Shown here piece after piece: positions 49,043 to 58,384 of a stretch of 64,000 nt of DNA. The first letter of the stretch is position 1. Each line of letters starts with the position of its first letter. The notes below the pieces were generated by a model, which saw nothing but the letters and a program-made list of their open reading frames with translations, did not search any database and was not told the DNA's origin. The DNA comes from Maribacter sp. ACAM166. Lineage in GTDB: Bacteria > Bacteroidota > Bacteroidia > Flavobacteriales > Flavobacteriaceae. Position numbers and translations under genes: made by a program. The stretch is taken from assembly GCF_005771495.1 (NCBI RefSeq), contig NZ_VAUW01000020.1, forward strand, positions 1-64,000. Direction: 5' to 3'.

Positions 49043-49537
49043 CTAACGCTTGCCCAGTTCAATAATCTCAAGATTCTTAATTTCAGCTTTGTCAATAACA
49101 AATCGTAGCATTGTACGTACTTGGTGAAATCCGTGTTTGCCACAAGCACCTGGGTTCATATGTAAAGTGCCCAGCTTTTTATCCCACATTACCTTTAAAA
49201 TATGAGAATGCCCACTAATAAATAATTTAGGTGGATTTTCTTGAATCTCTTTTCTGGTCCGTTCGTTGTATTTAGGCGGATATCCGCCAATATGGGTTAT
49301 CCATACATCTACATCCTCGCAGAAAAAACGATTGTTAAGGGGGAATTCTTTTTGAATTATATGGTCGTCAATATTACCATGAACACCTTTTAATGGTTTA
49401 AGTTCTTCTATGGCATCGGTAACTTTTAAGGAGCCAATATCACCGGCATGCCAAACTTCATCTGCCCAACGAACATGTTTTAGTATGGCATTGTCAATGT
49501 GCGAGTGCGTATCAGAAAGCAAAAGAATTTTGGTCAT
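49043..49537 (-). CDS. YfcE/MJ0936-family metallophosphoesterase
   Basis: A protein of 164 residues with the calcineurin-like metal motifs in order: LSDTHSHID (D-x-H), WHAGDIGS (GD), GVHGNIDD (GN-D), ITHIGGYPP (H) and FISGHSHILKV (GHxH). It probably hydrolyses phosphodiesters; the cellular substrate is unknown. It is monocistronic. Confidence 0.92.
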   Translation of the reverse strand: MTKILLLSDTHSHIDNAILKHVRWADEVWHAGDIGSLKVTDAIEELKPLKGVHGNIDDHIIQKEFPLNNRFFCEDVDVWITHIGGYPPKYNERTRKEIQENPPKLFISGHSHILKVMWDKKLGTLHMNPGACGKHGFHQVRTMLRFVIDKAEIKNLEIIELGKR

Positions 49538-49694
49538 TATATAACTTCTATTTAGTTTGGGATTTAGTTAGGCTCAGAAATGGTTGTTAATCATCCTTAT
49601 AATAGTTCGATTTTTTCAAAACTGACTTTTGTACAATGAATGTTAAAACACATCTTTTTAATACCTTTACAGGATACAAAACTAGTATATACTT

Positions 49695-50444
49695 TTGAGA
49701 TTCTTTATTCAATTTTCATACTTTGGCAAAGCTTATCATGGTTGGCAGAATCAACCTAATGCAATAACCGTACAGGAAGTGTTAGAAGATGCCATGTCTA
49801 GAATTTCCAAACAATCTATGTGTCTAATGGGAGCAGGTCGCACTGATACTGGAGTACATGCCAAGGAAATGTATGCCCATTTTGATACAGAACAATTAGA
49901 AGGAATTCCAGAACTAATCTTCAGGTTAAATTCGTTACTACCAACAGATATCGCTGTGCAGCGTATTTTTGAAGTAGAAGATGAAGCACATGCACGTTTT
50001 AATGCAACATCACGAACGTATGAGTATTATATTATGAAAACTAAAAATCCGTTTTTTACAGATATGGCGCATTTCATAAAAAAGGATTTGGATGTGAATC
50101 AAATGAATTTCGCTGCCGAATTTTTAGTAGGCAAAAAAGATTTTGAGTGCTTTTCAAAATCCAATACAGATGTTTTTACAAATATTTGCGATTTAAGAAA
50201 TGCACTATGGACGCAAGAAAATGACATGCTCATTTTTTCAATTACGGCAGATAGATTTCTGAGAAATATGGTGAGAGCCATTGTTGGAACGCTTATAAAT
50301 GTTGGTCTAGGTAAATATCCGGCAGACTATGTTAATACCATATTAAAAAGCAAGGATAGGACAATGGCAGGGGTATCCGTTCCTGCAAAAGGATTATATT
50401 TGACCTCTATTGTTTACCCCAATACTATTTTAAAGAATGGATAA
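49695..50444 (+). CDS. truA: tRNA pseudouridine synthase A (TTG start)
   Basis: An enzyme of 249 residues that makes pseudouridine at positions 38-40 of tRNA. The nucleophilic aspartate is in GAGRTDTGVHAKE, with FNATSRTYEYYI and ADRFLRNMVRAIVGTLINVG also conserved. The start must be TTG at 49695, because RFFIQFSYFGKAYHGWQ, the usual N-terminus, follows at once and the first ATG lies well inside the domain. It overlaps the next gene by 8 bases. Confidence 0.94.
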   Translation: MRFFIQFSYFGKAYHGWQNQPNAITVQEVLEDAMSRISKQSMCLMGAGRTDTGVHAKEMYAHFDTEQLEGIPELIFRLNSLLPTDIAVQRIFEVEDEAHARFNATSRTYEYYIMKTKNPFFTDMAHFIKKDLDVNQMNFAAEFLVGKKDFECFSKSNTDVFTNICDLRNALWTQENDMLIFSITADRFLRNMVRAIVGTLINVGLGKYPADYVNTILKSKDRTMAGVSVPAKGLYLTSIVYPNTILKNG

Positions 50445-52203
50445 GGATTCTGGTAAAGCATTTGACACTCGTCTTTTTAAACGCTTAATGGCCTATACTA
50501 AACCGTACAAAATTACTTTTTATGGTGTAGCGTTAGCCGCTATTCTACTGTCCGGTTTCGCTGTGCTCACGCCACTTATCGTAAAGAAAATTATTGATGA
50601 AGCCATTAAACAAAGTAATGAGCAGATGTTACTATATCTGACGATTGCTATGTTGGTGGTGTTGATTGGGCAAGTGTTAAGCCAATTGGCTTTCAATTAT
50701 TATGCGAACTGGTTAGGTGAGTCGGTAATAAAGGATGTTCGTATTGACCTTTTCAACAAAATGCTTGGTTTTAAAATGAAGTATTTTGATAATTCTTCCT
50801 TGGGTGTGTTGGTTACTAGAGCTGTTGCAGATATGCAACGAATTGGAGAAATATTTAGTCAGGGATTTTTTGTGATTGTTGCTGATTTATTAAAAATGGT
50901 AGTTGCAGCAGTAGTTATGTTGGTCATTAATTGGAAACTTTCTTTAATTGTCTTCTCATTATTACCAATCATATTATATGCGACTAGGCTATTTCAAAAG
51001 GCTATGAAAATTGCGTTTACAGAGGTAAGGGCAGAGGTGTCTAATCTTAATTCTTTCGTACAAGAGCGTATAACGGGTATGAAAATAGTTCAACTGTTTA
51101 CCCGTGAAAAAATTGAGAGCGATAAGTTTAGAGAGATTAATAAAAAACACAAAAACGCCTGGCTTAAAACGGTTTGGTATAATTCTATTTTCTTTCCCAT
51201 AGCTGAAATTGTATCATCAATAACTGTGGGTTTAATTGTTTGGTATGGAGGCTTACAGAATGTAGCCAATATAACGACCGATATTGCGGGTACAATATTT
51301 GCGTTCATCATGTTAATTGATTTACTTTTTAGACCACTTCGTCAAATTGCTGATAAATTCAACACATTGCAAATGGGTATGGTGGCGGCTAATCGTGTTT
51401 TTAAAATATTAGATACAGATAGTCATATTCAAAATATTGGTACGTATAAAAATGACCTTATCAAAGGTGATATTAAGTTTGAGAATGTGCATTTTGGTTA
51501 TTTAGATGATGAGCCAGTGCTTCACGGTATTTCTTTTGAAGTGAAAGCAGGTGAGACCGTTGCAATTGTTGGAGCAACTGGTGCAGGAAAAAGTACTATT
51601 GTCAATTTATTAAATCGATTCTATGAAATTAATTCTGGGATTATTACTATTGATGGAGTTGATATTAAGGAATATAACTTATCATCTTTGCTTTCGCATA
51701 TTGCTGTAGTCTTGCAAGATGTATTTTTGTTCGCAGACACCATTGCAAACAATATTTCACTAAAGAATCCATTAATTACCGTAGATGATATTGAAAATTC
51801 GGCTAAAGCTATTGGGGTAGATGCTTTTATATCTAGTTTACCGGGTGGTTATCAATATAATGTAAAAGAAAGAGGTACGATGCTTTCAAGTGGTCAACGT
51901 CAATTAATCGCTTTTCTTCGAGCGTACGTTAGCAATCCAAGTATTTTAATATTGGATGAGGCAACTTCATCGGTAGATACCTATTCTGAACAATTAATAC
52001 AATTGGCAACCGATAAAATTACTCAAGGAAGAACTTCTATAGTAATTGCCCACCGTTTGGCAACGATTAAAAAAGCAGATAAAATCATTGTTATGGATGC
52101 TGGGGAAATTGTGGAAACAGGAACTCATCAAGAATTACTTAAAAAAGGAGGGTACTACGATAACCTATATGAAGCCCAATTCTTAGCTGAAGAAGTTGAA
52201 TGA
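50437..52203 (+). CDS. MsbA-like ABC exporter (membrane and ATPase domains fused)
   Basis: A half-transporter of 588 residues. Residues ~20-320 hold six membrane segments (ABC transporter type 1 fold). Residues ~345-585 are the ATPase: Walker A GATGAGKST, signature LSSGQRQ, Walker B ILILDEATSSVD and switch histidine IAHRLAT. As a homodimer it probably exports a lipid or drug; the substrate is unknown. Its ATG overlaps the end of truA (ATGGATAA), so the two are translationally coupled. Confidence 0.92.
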   Translation: MDKDSGKAFDTRLFKRLMAYTKPYKITFYGVALAAILLSGFAVLTPLIVKKIIDEAIKQSNEQMLLYLTIAMLVVLIGQVLSQLAFNYYANWLGESVIKDVRIDLFNKMLGFKMKYFDNSSLGVLVTRAVADMQRIGEIFSQGFFVIVADLLKMVVAAVVMLVINWKLSLIVFSLLPIILYATRLFQKAMKIAFTEVRAEVSNLNSFVQERITGMKIVQLFTREKIESDKFREINKKHKNAWLKTVWYNSIFFPIAEIVSSITVGLIVWYGGLQNVANITTDIAGTIFAFIMLIDLLFRPLRQIADKFNTLQMGMVAANRVFKILDTDSHIQNIGTYKNDLIKGDIKFENVHFGYLDDEPVLHGISFEVKAGETVAIVGATGAGKSTIVNLLNRFYEINSGIITIDGVDIKEYNLSSLLSHIAVVLQDVFLFADTIANNISLKNPLITVDDIENSAKAIGVDAFISSLPGGYQYNVKERGTMLSSGQRQLIAFLRAYVSNPSILILDEATSSVDTYSEQLIQLATDKITQGRTSIVIAHRLATIKKADKIIVMDAGEIVETGTHQELLKKGGYYDNLYEAQFLAEEVE

Positions 52204-52271
52204 ATGGTTGTTGCTATATACTGTTTGTGTATTGTAAGGGATAATGTGTGTGTCAGTTGAAGACACTATGT

Positions 52272-53057
52272 CTAAATTAAATCTTGTTTTAACATATTGC
52301 CTAATTGGGTGATCGAATCATAAATCACAAACTCCCCATTTTTAATATAAGAAATCAACCCTGTTTCTTCACTGACCACAAGACTTAACGCATCTGTTTT
52401 TTCGCTAATTCCTACAGCAGCTCTATGGCGTAAGCCAAAACGTAACGGAATATTACGCTCGTTGGATACAGGTAGAATAACCCGGGTAGCAACGATGTAA
52501 TTACCAACAATAACGGCCGCACCATCATGCAACGTACTATTCTTATAAAAGATACTTTCGAGAATAGGTTGATTAATCTCAATATTCATGCGGTCTCCAC
52601 TAGATTTTATAAAATCTAATGAAGTACTTCGCTCAATCACCATTATGGCTCCTGTTTTAGTACTTGCCATCTTTTCACATGCTTTTAAAATAGAATCCAC
52701 GTCTGTGTCGGTTGATTTACCTTCTTGTTTTAAAAATTTAAAATGCTTAACAAAGTTCCTTTTATTGGCGAAATTGGTAGAACCAATCATCAATAAGAAT
52801 TTTCTAATTTCCTGTTGAAAAACTATAATGAGTGCTATAAGACCAACTTGCATAAAGGCACCGACCATACTACTGATCATTTGCATATCGAGTAGTTCGG
52901 TTAGTTTCCAAAAGGCCCAAACAATTACAATACCAATAAAAATATTAATGGCCACCGACCCACGAACAAGCTTGTAAATATAATAGAGTAGAACGGCTAC
53001 GAATATGATGTCTAAGACATCCGTAATCTTAAAGTCAATAAAATTTAAAAAATCCAA
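52272..53057 (-). CDS. cdaA: Diadenylate cyclase CdaA
   Basis: An enzyme of 261 residues that makes the second messenger c-di-AMP from two ATP. Three N-terminal membrane segments (1-85) precede the DAC domain, with catalytic DGA in STLHDGAAVIVG (~177) and the RHR motif in RFGLRHRAAVGISE (~210). Bacteroidota usually lack the CdaR partner of Firmicutes, and none is adjacent here. It lies 53 bases downstream of folP on the same strand, a common pairing in this group. Confidence 0.94.
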   Translation of the reverse strand: MDFLNFIDFKITDVLDIIFVAVLLYYIYKLVRGSVAINIFIGIVIVWAFWKLTELLDMQMISSMVGAFMQVGLIALIIVFQQEIRKFLLMIGSTNFANKRNFVKHFKFLKQEGKSTDTDVDSILKACEKMASTKTGAIMVIERSTSLDFIKSSGDRMNIEINQPILESIFYKNSTLHDGAAVIVGNYIVATRVILPVSNERNIPLRFGLRHRAAVGISEKTDALSLVVSEETGLISYIKNGEFVIYDSITQLGNMLKQDLI

Positions 53058-53110
53058 ACAGTACTTTTTTAGTAAAATTAAAAAACAGATTAAAAGAAAT
53101 AAGTATAAAC

Positions 53111-53941
53111 TTAGGCATTTAATTGCTCATATAGTTTGACACATTCCATTGCTTCTTTTACATCATGAACTCTTAAAATATGTGCGCCATTTTGTAGACA
53201 CGTCATATGTAATGCGGTTGTTCCATTTAGTGCATTTTCTGCGTTTGTATTCAATAAATTATAAATCATAGACTTTCTACTAATTCCTGCCAGAACGGGG
53301 TGGTCAATTAGTTGTAAAAGTTTCATTTGGTGTAGCAGTTGGTAATTTTGCTCAAGGGTTTTTGCGAAACCGAATCCCGGGTCAATGATTATATCTTTAA
53401 TTCCCATTGCCTTGGCTGAAGCAAGTCTTTCTGAAAAGAATAAAATTATTTCTTTCATCAAATCTTTATAATTAGTTTTTTGCTGCATGTCTTTGGGTGT
53501 TCCACGCATGTGCATCATGATAAAAGGTACGCCCATTTCTGCAACTGTGGGTAACATGTTCTCATCTTGTTGCCCTGCAGAAATATCATTAATAATTGCA
53601 GCCCCTTGTTGAACACATTCTTCGGCGACCCTGCTTCTAAAGGTATCAATGGACAAAATTGCCTTGGGAAATTCTTTCAGTATCAATTTAACAATAGGGA
53701 CTATACGTTCTAATTCTGTGTTCTCATCTATTTCAAGTGCGCCTGGTCTGCTGCTATAAGCGCCAACATCAATAAACATGGCACCATCAAGTATCATTTT
53801 TTCGACTTGCTGTAAAATACTTGCATCATCTTTATACTTTCCACCGTCAAAAAAGGAATCAGGTGTTACATTCAAAATACCCATTACTTTAGGTTGATGA
53901 AGTGAAATGAGTTTACTATTACAATTTATGGTCATTATCAA
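53111..53941 (-). CDS. folP: Dihydropteroate synthase
   Basis: An enzyme of 276 residues that joins p-aminobenzoate to the pterin pyrophosphate in folate synthesis, the sulfonamide target. The signature VMGILNVTPDSFFDGG, the IDVGAYSSRPG loop (usually IGGxSTRPG), IIDPGFGFAKTLEQN and the end HILRVHDVKEA are visible. A second Met two codons downstream (53935) could also be the start. It is divergent from the DUF1599 gene and is followed by cdaA. Confidence 0.94.
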   Translation of the reverse strand: MIMTINCNSKLISLHQPKVMGILNVTPDSFFDGGKYKDDASILQQVEKMILDGAMFIDVGAYSSRPGALEIDENTELERIVPIVKLILKEFPKAILSIDTFRSRVAEECVQQGAAIINDISAGQQDENMLPTVAEMGVPFIMMHMRGTPKDMQQKTNYKDLMKEIILFFSERLASAKAMGIKDIIIDPGFGFAKTLEQNYQLLHQMKLLQLIDHPVLAGISRKSMIYNLLNTNAENALNGTTALHMTCLQNGAHILRVHDVKEAMECVKLYEQLNA

Positions 53942-54038
53942 TATTTAACAGGAATAGGTGCCATTTTCCAAGTTTAAACCATCCGCCTTGATGGTTACAA
54001 TATTTTAAGCGAAATTTACACAAATTAGAAAGAATTAC

Positions 54039-54578
54039 ATGCTACAAACGGCACAGGAATATGATGGGGTCATTCAAATTTGCTTGGACCTTTACAGAAA
54101 GAAAATGACAGATTACGGTAGTGCCTGGCGTATTTTAAGGTTACCGTCCCTTACGGACCAAATTTTCATCAAAGCGCAACGTATACGAAGTCTTCAGGAA
54201 AATGAAGTGCGTAAGGTAGATGAAGATGAACGTTCAGAGTTCATTGGTGTAATTAATTATTCGGTGATGGCGCTTATACAATTAGAACTTGGTGTTGTAG
54301 ATCAACCAGACTTAGACACCGAAAAAGCGGTAGAGCTTTATACCAAACATGTGCAGGTTACTAAAGAATTGATGCTGAATAAAAATCATGATTATGGTGA
54401 GGCTTGGAGAGAGATGAGGGTGAGTTCACTCACGGATCTTATTCTGCAAAAACTATTACGTGTAAAGCAGATAGAAGATAACAAGGGTAAAACCCTAGTA
54501 AGTGAAGGAATTGATGCAAACTATCAAGACATGATTAACTATGCCGTTTTCGCTTTGATACATTTAGGATTAAAATAG
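54039..54578 (+). CDS. DUF1599 protein
   Basis: A cytosolic protein of 179 residues made of two similar halves, each with an M-x-DYGxAWRxxRxxSLTDxI core (KKMTDYGSAWRILRLPSLTDQIF and NHDYGEAWREMRVSSLTDLIL). This is the DUF1599 pattern; the fold is likely a duplicated helical domain and the function is unknown. It heads the plus-strand run to clpS. Its TAG stop lies inside a short tandem repeat. Confidence 0.88.
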   Translation: MLQTAQEYDGVIQICLDLYRKKMTDYGSAWRILRLPSLTDQIFIKAQRIRSLQENEVRKVDEDERSEFIGVINYSVMALIQLELGVVDQPDLDTEKAVELYTKHVQVTKELMLNKNHDYGEAWREMRVSSLTDLILQKLLRVKQIEDNKGKTLVSEGIDANYQDMINYAVFALIHLGLK

Positions 54579-54601
54579 TAAAATAGTAAAATAGTAAAAT
54601 A
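54571..54601 (+). repeat. Short octamer tandem repeat, about 4 x TAAAATAG
   Basis: Three exact copies plus seven bases of a fourth, starting inside the last codons of the DUF1599 gene and running up to the leader of the next gene. A slippage product in AT-rich DNA that also holds the stop codon. Confidence 0.85.
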
Positions 54602-54614
54602 AAAATAAAGGATA

Positions 54615-55712
54615 ATGAAATATCTAGTAGGGGTTGTACGAATATTTGTAGGTATTCTTTTTATTATTAGTGGCTTTATTAAATTGAACGACCCTGTAGG
54701 TTTTTCTTTTAAGTTAGAAGAATACTTTAGTCAGGGTGTGTTAGATCTTCCGTTTTTAACGCCTTATGCATTGGCGATTTCCATTTTGGTGGTTATTATA
54801 GAGGTCATGGTAGGGGTCATGTTAATTTTAGGTTACAAACGTAAAATTACTGTTTGGACGTTGCTGGCGATGATTGTATTCTTTACGTTTCTAACATTTT
54901 ACTCAGCGTATTTCAATAAGGTAACAGATTGCGGTTGTTTTGGTGATGCAATTAAATTAACGCCTTGGGAATCATTTACAAAAGATATCGTACTCTTGGT
55001 GTTGATATTAATACTATATGTTGGTAGAAAATATATTACCCCACTTCTAAAACCCCAGCCCGTAAAAGCTGTTTTAGTGGTTTCTTTTTTCGCTTGTATT
55101 GGGTACGTTTATTATGTGCTAAACCATTTGCCAGTTATTGACTTTAGACCTTATGAAATTGGCAAAAACATAGAACAAGGTATGGGTGTACCCGAAGGAG
55201 CACCAAAGGCTATTTTCGAGTACAAGTGGAGATTTGAAGTAGAAGGGGTGGAAAAAATAATAGTAACGAACGGGGATTATCCAACCGTTGATGGCGAATT
55301 TATAGATGTCGAAACCAAAGAATTGCAAGCCGGTTATGAACCCCCTGTTCATGATTTTACGGTTGAACAAGAAGGCGAAGATTTCGCAAGTGTATTGCTA
55401 CAAGAACCAAAATTGATGATGATCATTGCCTATGATTTAAGAAAAGCCAATTTAGAGGTTTTTGAAGAAGTGAAAGTTGCTACTGACAAAGCATTGAAAA
55501 GGGGATATAAAGTTATCGGAATGTCGGCATCGGGTCGGGATCAAACTGACGTATTGAAAAAACAGTATAATCTTGATTTTGATTTTTACTTTACCGATGA
55601 AACCACTTTAAAGACCATTGTAAGATCTAATCCTGGTATTTTGGTTTTAGAAGAAGGAACAATTAGACAAAAAGTTCATTACAACGATATAGAGGATTTA
55701 GAATTAAAATAA
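54615..55712 (+). CDS. BT_3928-family membrane protein (DoxX-like with thioredoxin-like tail)
   Basis: A protein of 365 residues with four to five N-terminal membrane segments in a DoxX/MauE-like bundle (VRIFVGILFIISGFIKLNDP), a CGCFG cysteine pair at ~113, and a C-terminal soluble part (~200-365) that looks thioredoxin-like (MMIIAYDLRKANLEVFEEV, VIGMSASGRDQTD) but has no CXXC. This is the layout of the BT_3928 family. Its role is unknown, perhaps redox or quinone related. It is followed by tpiA 41 bases later. Confidence 0.87.
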   Translation: MKYLVGVVRIFVGILFIISGFIKLNDPVGFSFKLEEYFSQGVLDLPFLTPYALAISILVVIIEVMVGVMLILGYKRKITVWTLLAMIVFFTFLTFYSAYFNKVTDCGCFGDAIKLTPWESFTKDIVLLVLILILYVGRKYITPLLKPQPVKAVLVVSFFACIGYVYYVLNHLPVIDFRPYEIGKNIEQGMGVPEGAPKAIFEYKWRFEVEGVEKIIVTNGDYPTVDGEFIDVETKELQAGYEPPVHDFTVEQEGEDFASVLLQEPKLMMIIAYDLRKANLEVFEEVKVATDKALKRGYKVIGMSASGRDQTDVLKKQYNLDFDFYFTDETTLKTIVRSNPGILVLEEGTIRQKVHYNDIEDLELK

Positions 55713-55753
55713 GATTTTAAATTGAAATAAGAATAATTAGAAATAAAGATTAC

Positions 55754-56503
55754 ATGAGAGCAAAAATAGTGGCAGGAAATTGGAAAATGAATAAGAATTT
55801 AGCTGAAACGGAGGCTTTATTGGCAGAGTTGTCGGCAAAATTACCAAATACGGATGCAGAAATTATGGTGGCACCAACCTACGTGAATTTGGCAAGTGCT
55901 GTACGCACTTTAGAGAGTTCTAAGATAGAGGTAATTGCACAGAATATGCATTATGCAGAAAATGGAGCTTTTACAGGTGAGATATCAGCTGATATGTTGT
56001 TAGATATTGGTATTGATACTGTTATAATAGGGCATTCTGAGAGGAGAGCATATTTTGCTGAAAACGATGAAATCCTTTCTAAAAAAGTAATTTCTGCCTT
56101 GGGGAAAGGTATGCGCGTTATGTTTTGCTTTGGAGAAGAATTGGAAGATCGTAAATCTGGCAATCATTTTAAATTGGTAGAAAGCCAATTGAAAAATGTT
56201 CTCTTCAATTTAGAACCTTCGGCATGGTCGAATATCATATTGGCTTATGAGCCAGTTTGGGCTATTGGAACAGGAGAGACAGCATCGCCAGAGCAAGCTC
56301 AGGAAATGCACGCTTTTATTCGTAAAACAATTTCAGAAGCATTTGATAGCACCATAGCTACAAATGTTACGATTTTATATGGTGGTAGTGTTAAACCGGG
56401 GAATGCTGTTGAAATCTTTTCAAAACCAGATGTTGATGGTGGTTTAATTGGAGGTGCTGCATTAATAGCCGATGATTTTGTAGCTATTGTTAAAGCTATC
56501 TAA
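55754..56503 (+). CDS. tpiA: Triose-phosphate isomerase
   Basis: A TIM-barrel enzyme of 249 residues interconverting glyceraldehyde-3-phosphate and dihydroxyacetone phosphate. The N-terminal lysine is in GNWKMNK, the catalytic histidine in VIIGHSERR (~94), the glutamate in AYEPVWAIGTG (~166), and the phosphate loops are YGGSVKPGN and GGLIGGAAL. It is part of the DUF1599-to-clpS run. Confidence 0.97.
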   Translation: MRAKIVAGNWKMNKNLAETEALLAELSAKLPNTDAEIMVAPTYVNLASAVRTLESSKIEVIAQNMHYAENGAFTGEISADMLLDIGIDTVIIGHSERRAYFAENDEILSKKVISALGKGMRVMFCFGEELEDRKSGNHFKLVESQLKNVLFNLEPSAWSNIILAYEPVWAIGTGETASPEQAQEMHAFIRKTISEAFDSTIATNVTILYGGSVKPGNAVEIFSKPDVDGGLIGGAALIADDFVAIVKAI

Positions 56504-56530
56504 TTGCTAGCGTAATGCTAAATCATATTA

Positions 56531-57367
56531 ATGAGCTACAATATATATATTGAATACCGTTTTACGGTAAAACCTCCAGGGCCAGCTTCAGATATTCTCA
56601 TTGCAGAATTAGGCGAAGCTGGTTTTGAAAGTTTTCTTGAAGAGGAAGATGCAGTTTTGGCCTATATTCAAAAAGTAGATTGGTCTGTAGATATCTTAAA
56701 AGAAATAGATATTCTGTCCAATTCCAATTTTGAGATTGATTATGACTATAAGGAGATAGAACAGGAAAATTGGAATGCCACCTGGGAACAAAATTTTCAA
56801 CCTATCATTGTAAATGATATTTGCATGATTAGAGCTCCTTTTCATGATCCAATTAATGTTGAGTACGATATCATAATCGAGCCTAAAATGAGTTTTGGTA
56901 CAGGGCATCATGAAACAACACATATGATGTTGCAGCATATTCTAAATTTCGATGTAAAGGATAAAACCGTATTGGATATGGGTAGTGGTACTGGTGTATT
57001 GGCGATTTTAAGTGCTATGCGAGGAGCCGCGACAGTTGATGCTATTGATATTGATAATTGGTGTTACTTGAATGCTAAAGAAAATATAGAACGCAATAAA
57101 ATGAATTTTATTTCGGTTTATGAGGGTGATGTAGCGTTATTAAAGGACAAAAAATACGACTTAATAATTGCAAATATTAATAGAAATATTTTATTGGCAG
57201 ATATACCGACTTATATAGATTCTTTAAACGAAAATGGAACCCTATTGTTGAGCGGTTTTTATACGGAAGACCTTGATATGATTACTGAAAAATGTATGAA
57301 TAAGGGGTTGAAGTTTAAAAAAAACCTAGAACGAAATAATTGGGTTGCCGCAAAATATGTAAATTAG
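56531..57367 (+). CDS. prmA: Ribosomal protein L11 methyltransferase
   Basis: An enzyme of 278 residues that methylates L11 lysines using S-adenosylmethionine. The N-terminal substrate-binding part (1-~110) ends with EQNFQPIIVNDICMIRAPFH. SAM motif I is VLDMGSGTGVLAILS, motif II is VDAIDIDNWC, and the NPPY-like segment is IIANINRNIL. It starts 27 bases after tpiA. Confidence 0.95.
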   Translation: MSYNIYIEYRFTVKPPGPASDILIAELGEAGFESFLEEEDAVLAYIQKVDWSVDILKEIDILSNSNFEIDYDYKEIEQENWNATWEQNFQPIIVNDICMIRAPFHDPINVEYDIIIEPKMSFGTGHHETTHMMLQHILNFDVKDKTVLDMGSGTGVLAILSAMRGAATVDAIDIDNWCYLNAKENIERNKMNFISVYEGDVALLKDKKYDLIIANINRNILLADIPTYIDSLNENGTLLLSGFYTEDLDMITEKCMNKGLKFKKNLERNNWVAAKYVN

Positions 57368-57387
57368 GTAGTATTAATTTTAATTGA

Positions 57388-57663
57388 ATGAGCACGAAAG
57401 AAGAAATTTCCGAAGAACTACTTTTAGAAGAAGAAACGGTTCAACAAAATGAAATCGTTCTTTTCAATGATGAGGTGAATACATTCGATCATGTGATAAA
57501 CACATTGATGTCAGTATGTGAACATTCGCCAGAGCAAGCCGAACAATGTTCTTTAATTGTTCATTATAAAGGTAAGTGCACAGTTAAAACAGGTGAATAT
57601 GTAGAGTTAAAACCGCAATGTTCTAAATTATTACAAGCAGGCCTCAGTGCTGAAATTATTTAA
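57388..57663 (+). CDS. clpS: ClpS adaptor protein
   Basis: A protein of 91 residues that delivers N-degron substrates to the Clp protease. The core is EIVLFNDEVNTFDHVINTLMSVCEHSPEQAEQ, where the NDEVNTFD motif contacts the substrate N-terminus, and the chain ends in the usual LLQAGLSAEI. It is last in the tpiA-prmA-clpS run and has a terminator. Confidence 0.94.
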   Translation: MSTKEEISEELLLEEETVQQNEIVLFNDEVNTFDHVINTLMSVCEHSPEQAEQCSLIVHYKGKCTVKTGEYVELKPQCSKLLQAGLSAEII

Positions 57664-57726
57664 ACAATCCAATACCCTTTGTTTACTATTTTATGTTTAA
57701 ATAAAAATATAAGAAGTGATAAAATA

Positions 57727-57760
57727 AAAAAATCCCTTGACTAATCAAGGGATTTTTTTA
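57727..57760. terminator. Terminator after clpS
   Basis: AAAAATCCCTTGA / TCAAGGGATTTTT with loop CTAA and long A and T tails; it also serves the convergent small gene. Confidence 0.92.
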
Positions 57761-57800
57761 TTTCCATTAAACTATTAAAATAAATCTTTAGTTTATTAAT

Positions 57801-58049
57801 CTATACTAAAGGTACACCGTTCAAACGCTTTTCAATTTTCTTCTTTTTTACGGTAACATCCTTCATTACATCCATTAAATTAGAATCTTTTGTTTCCTTA
57901 AATATTTCATTTATGCTTAAAATAAGCGCTTTTGCCTCTCTTGACGCCTCTACTCGGTCACTAGTAGACATATTACTCATTTTTCGACCTATAAATTCTT
58001 GAGCTTTTTCAAGTAACTCCATGTGCTGCTTTTTTTTCAAAGTTAACAT
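57801..58049 (-). CDS. Small hypothetical helical protein
   Basis: A protein of 82 residues from MLTLKKKQHMELLEKAQEF, rich in Lys, Glu and Met, and probably all helical. It ends near MKDVTVKKKKIEKRLNGVPLV. I recognise no family. An upstream Met would add six residues. The gene shares a terminator with clpS; upstream of it lies the uronate operon region. Confidence 0.5.
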   Translation of the reverse strand: MLTLKKKQHMELLEKAQEFIGRKMSNMSTSDRVEASREAKALILSINEIFKETKDSNLMDVMKDVTVKKKKIEKRLNGVPLV

Positions 58050-58310
58050 AATATTCAAATTACGCAATTCTTTGTCAATTGTATATCCCTATACGGCAAT
58101 TAGATATTAGTATTTATGAATAATTTAACTAAATACTATTTAAATCGGAAGAAGAAGCTTCAAAAGACATTTTTTTATAGTGTTCTAAGCTTTGTCAATT
58201 TATAGTGAATTGATGTTCGTAGAATCTAATGTTTTGAGCAGGAGGGTAAATTACAGTAGAGGTAGAAAGTGTTGTGATAAATGAGTTTAATATTTTTCTG
58301 ATATTTGTTC

Positions 58311-58340
58311 TTGTGGAGTCTTTGAAATCCATTATATTCG
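58311..58340 (+). promoter_or_regulatory. Promoter of the uronate operon
   Basis: TTG (58311-58313), 19 bases, TATATTCG (58333-58340): one mismatch from the TAnnTTTG -7 element, at ideal spacing. The expected transcription start falls inside the LacI-type operator that follows. The gap before it (58068-58310) shows nothing else I recognise. Confidence 0.65.
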
Positions 58341-58354
58341 TGTAATCGATTGCA
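58341..58354 (+). promoter_or_regulatory. LacI-family operator of the uronate operon
   Basis: TGTAATCGATTGCA fits the LacI-family consensus TGnAAnCGnTTnCA at every fixed position and is a near-perfect palindrome with a central CG. It abuts the -7 element, the place where a bound repressor would block transcription start. A uronate-responsive LacI-type regulator encoded elsewhere is the likely partner. Confidence 0.65.
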
Positions 58355-58384
58355 TAAAACTCAAGTGTGACCAATTACTAATTT

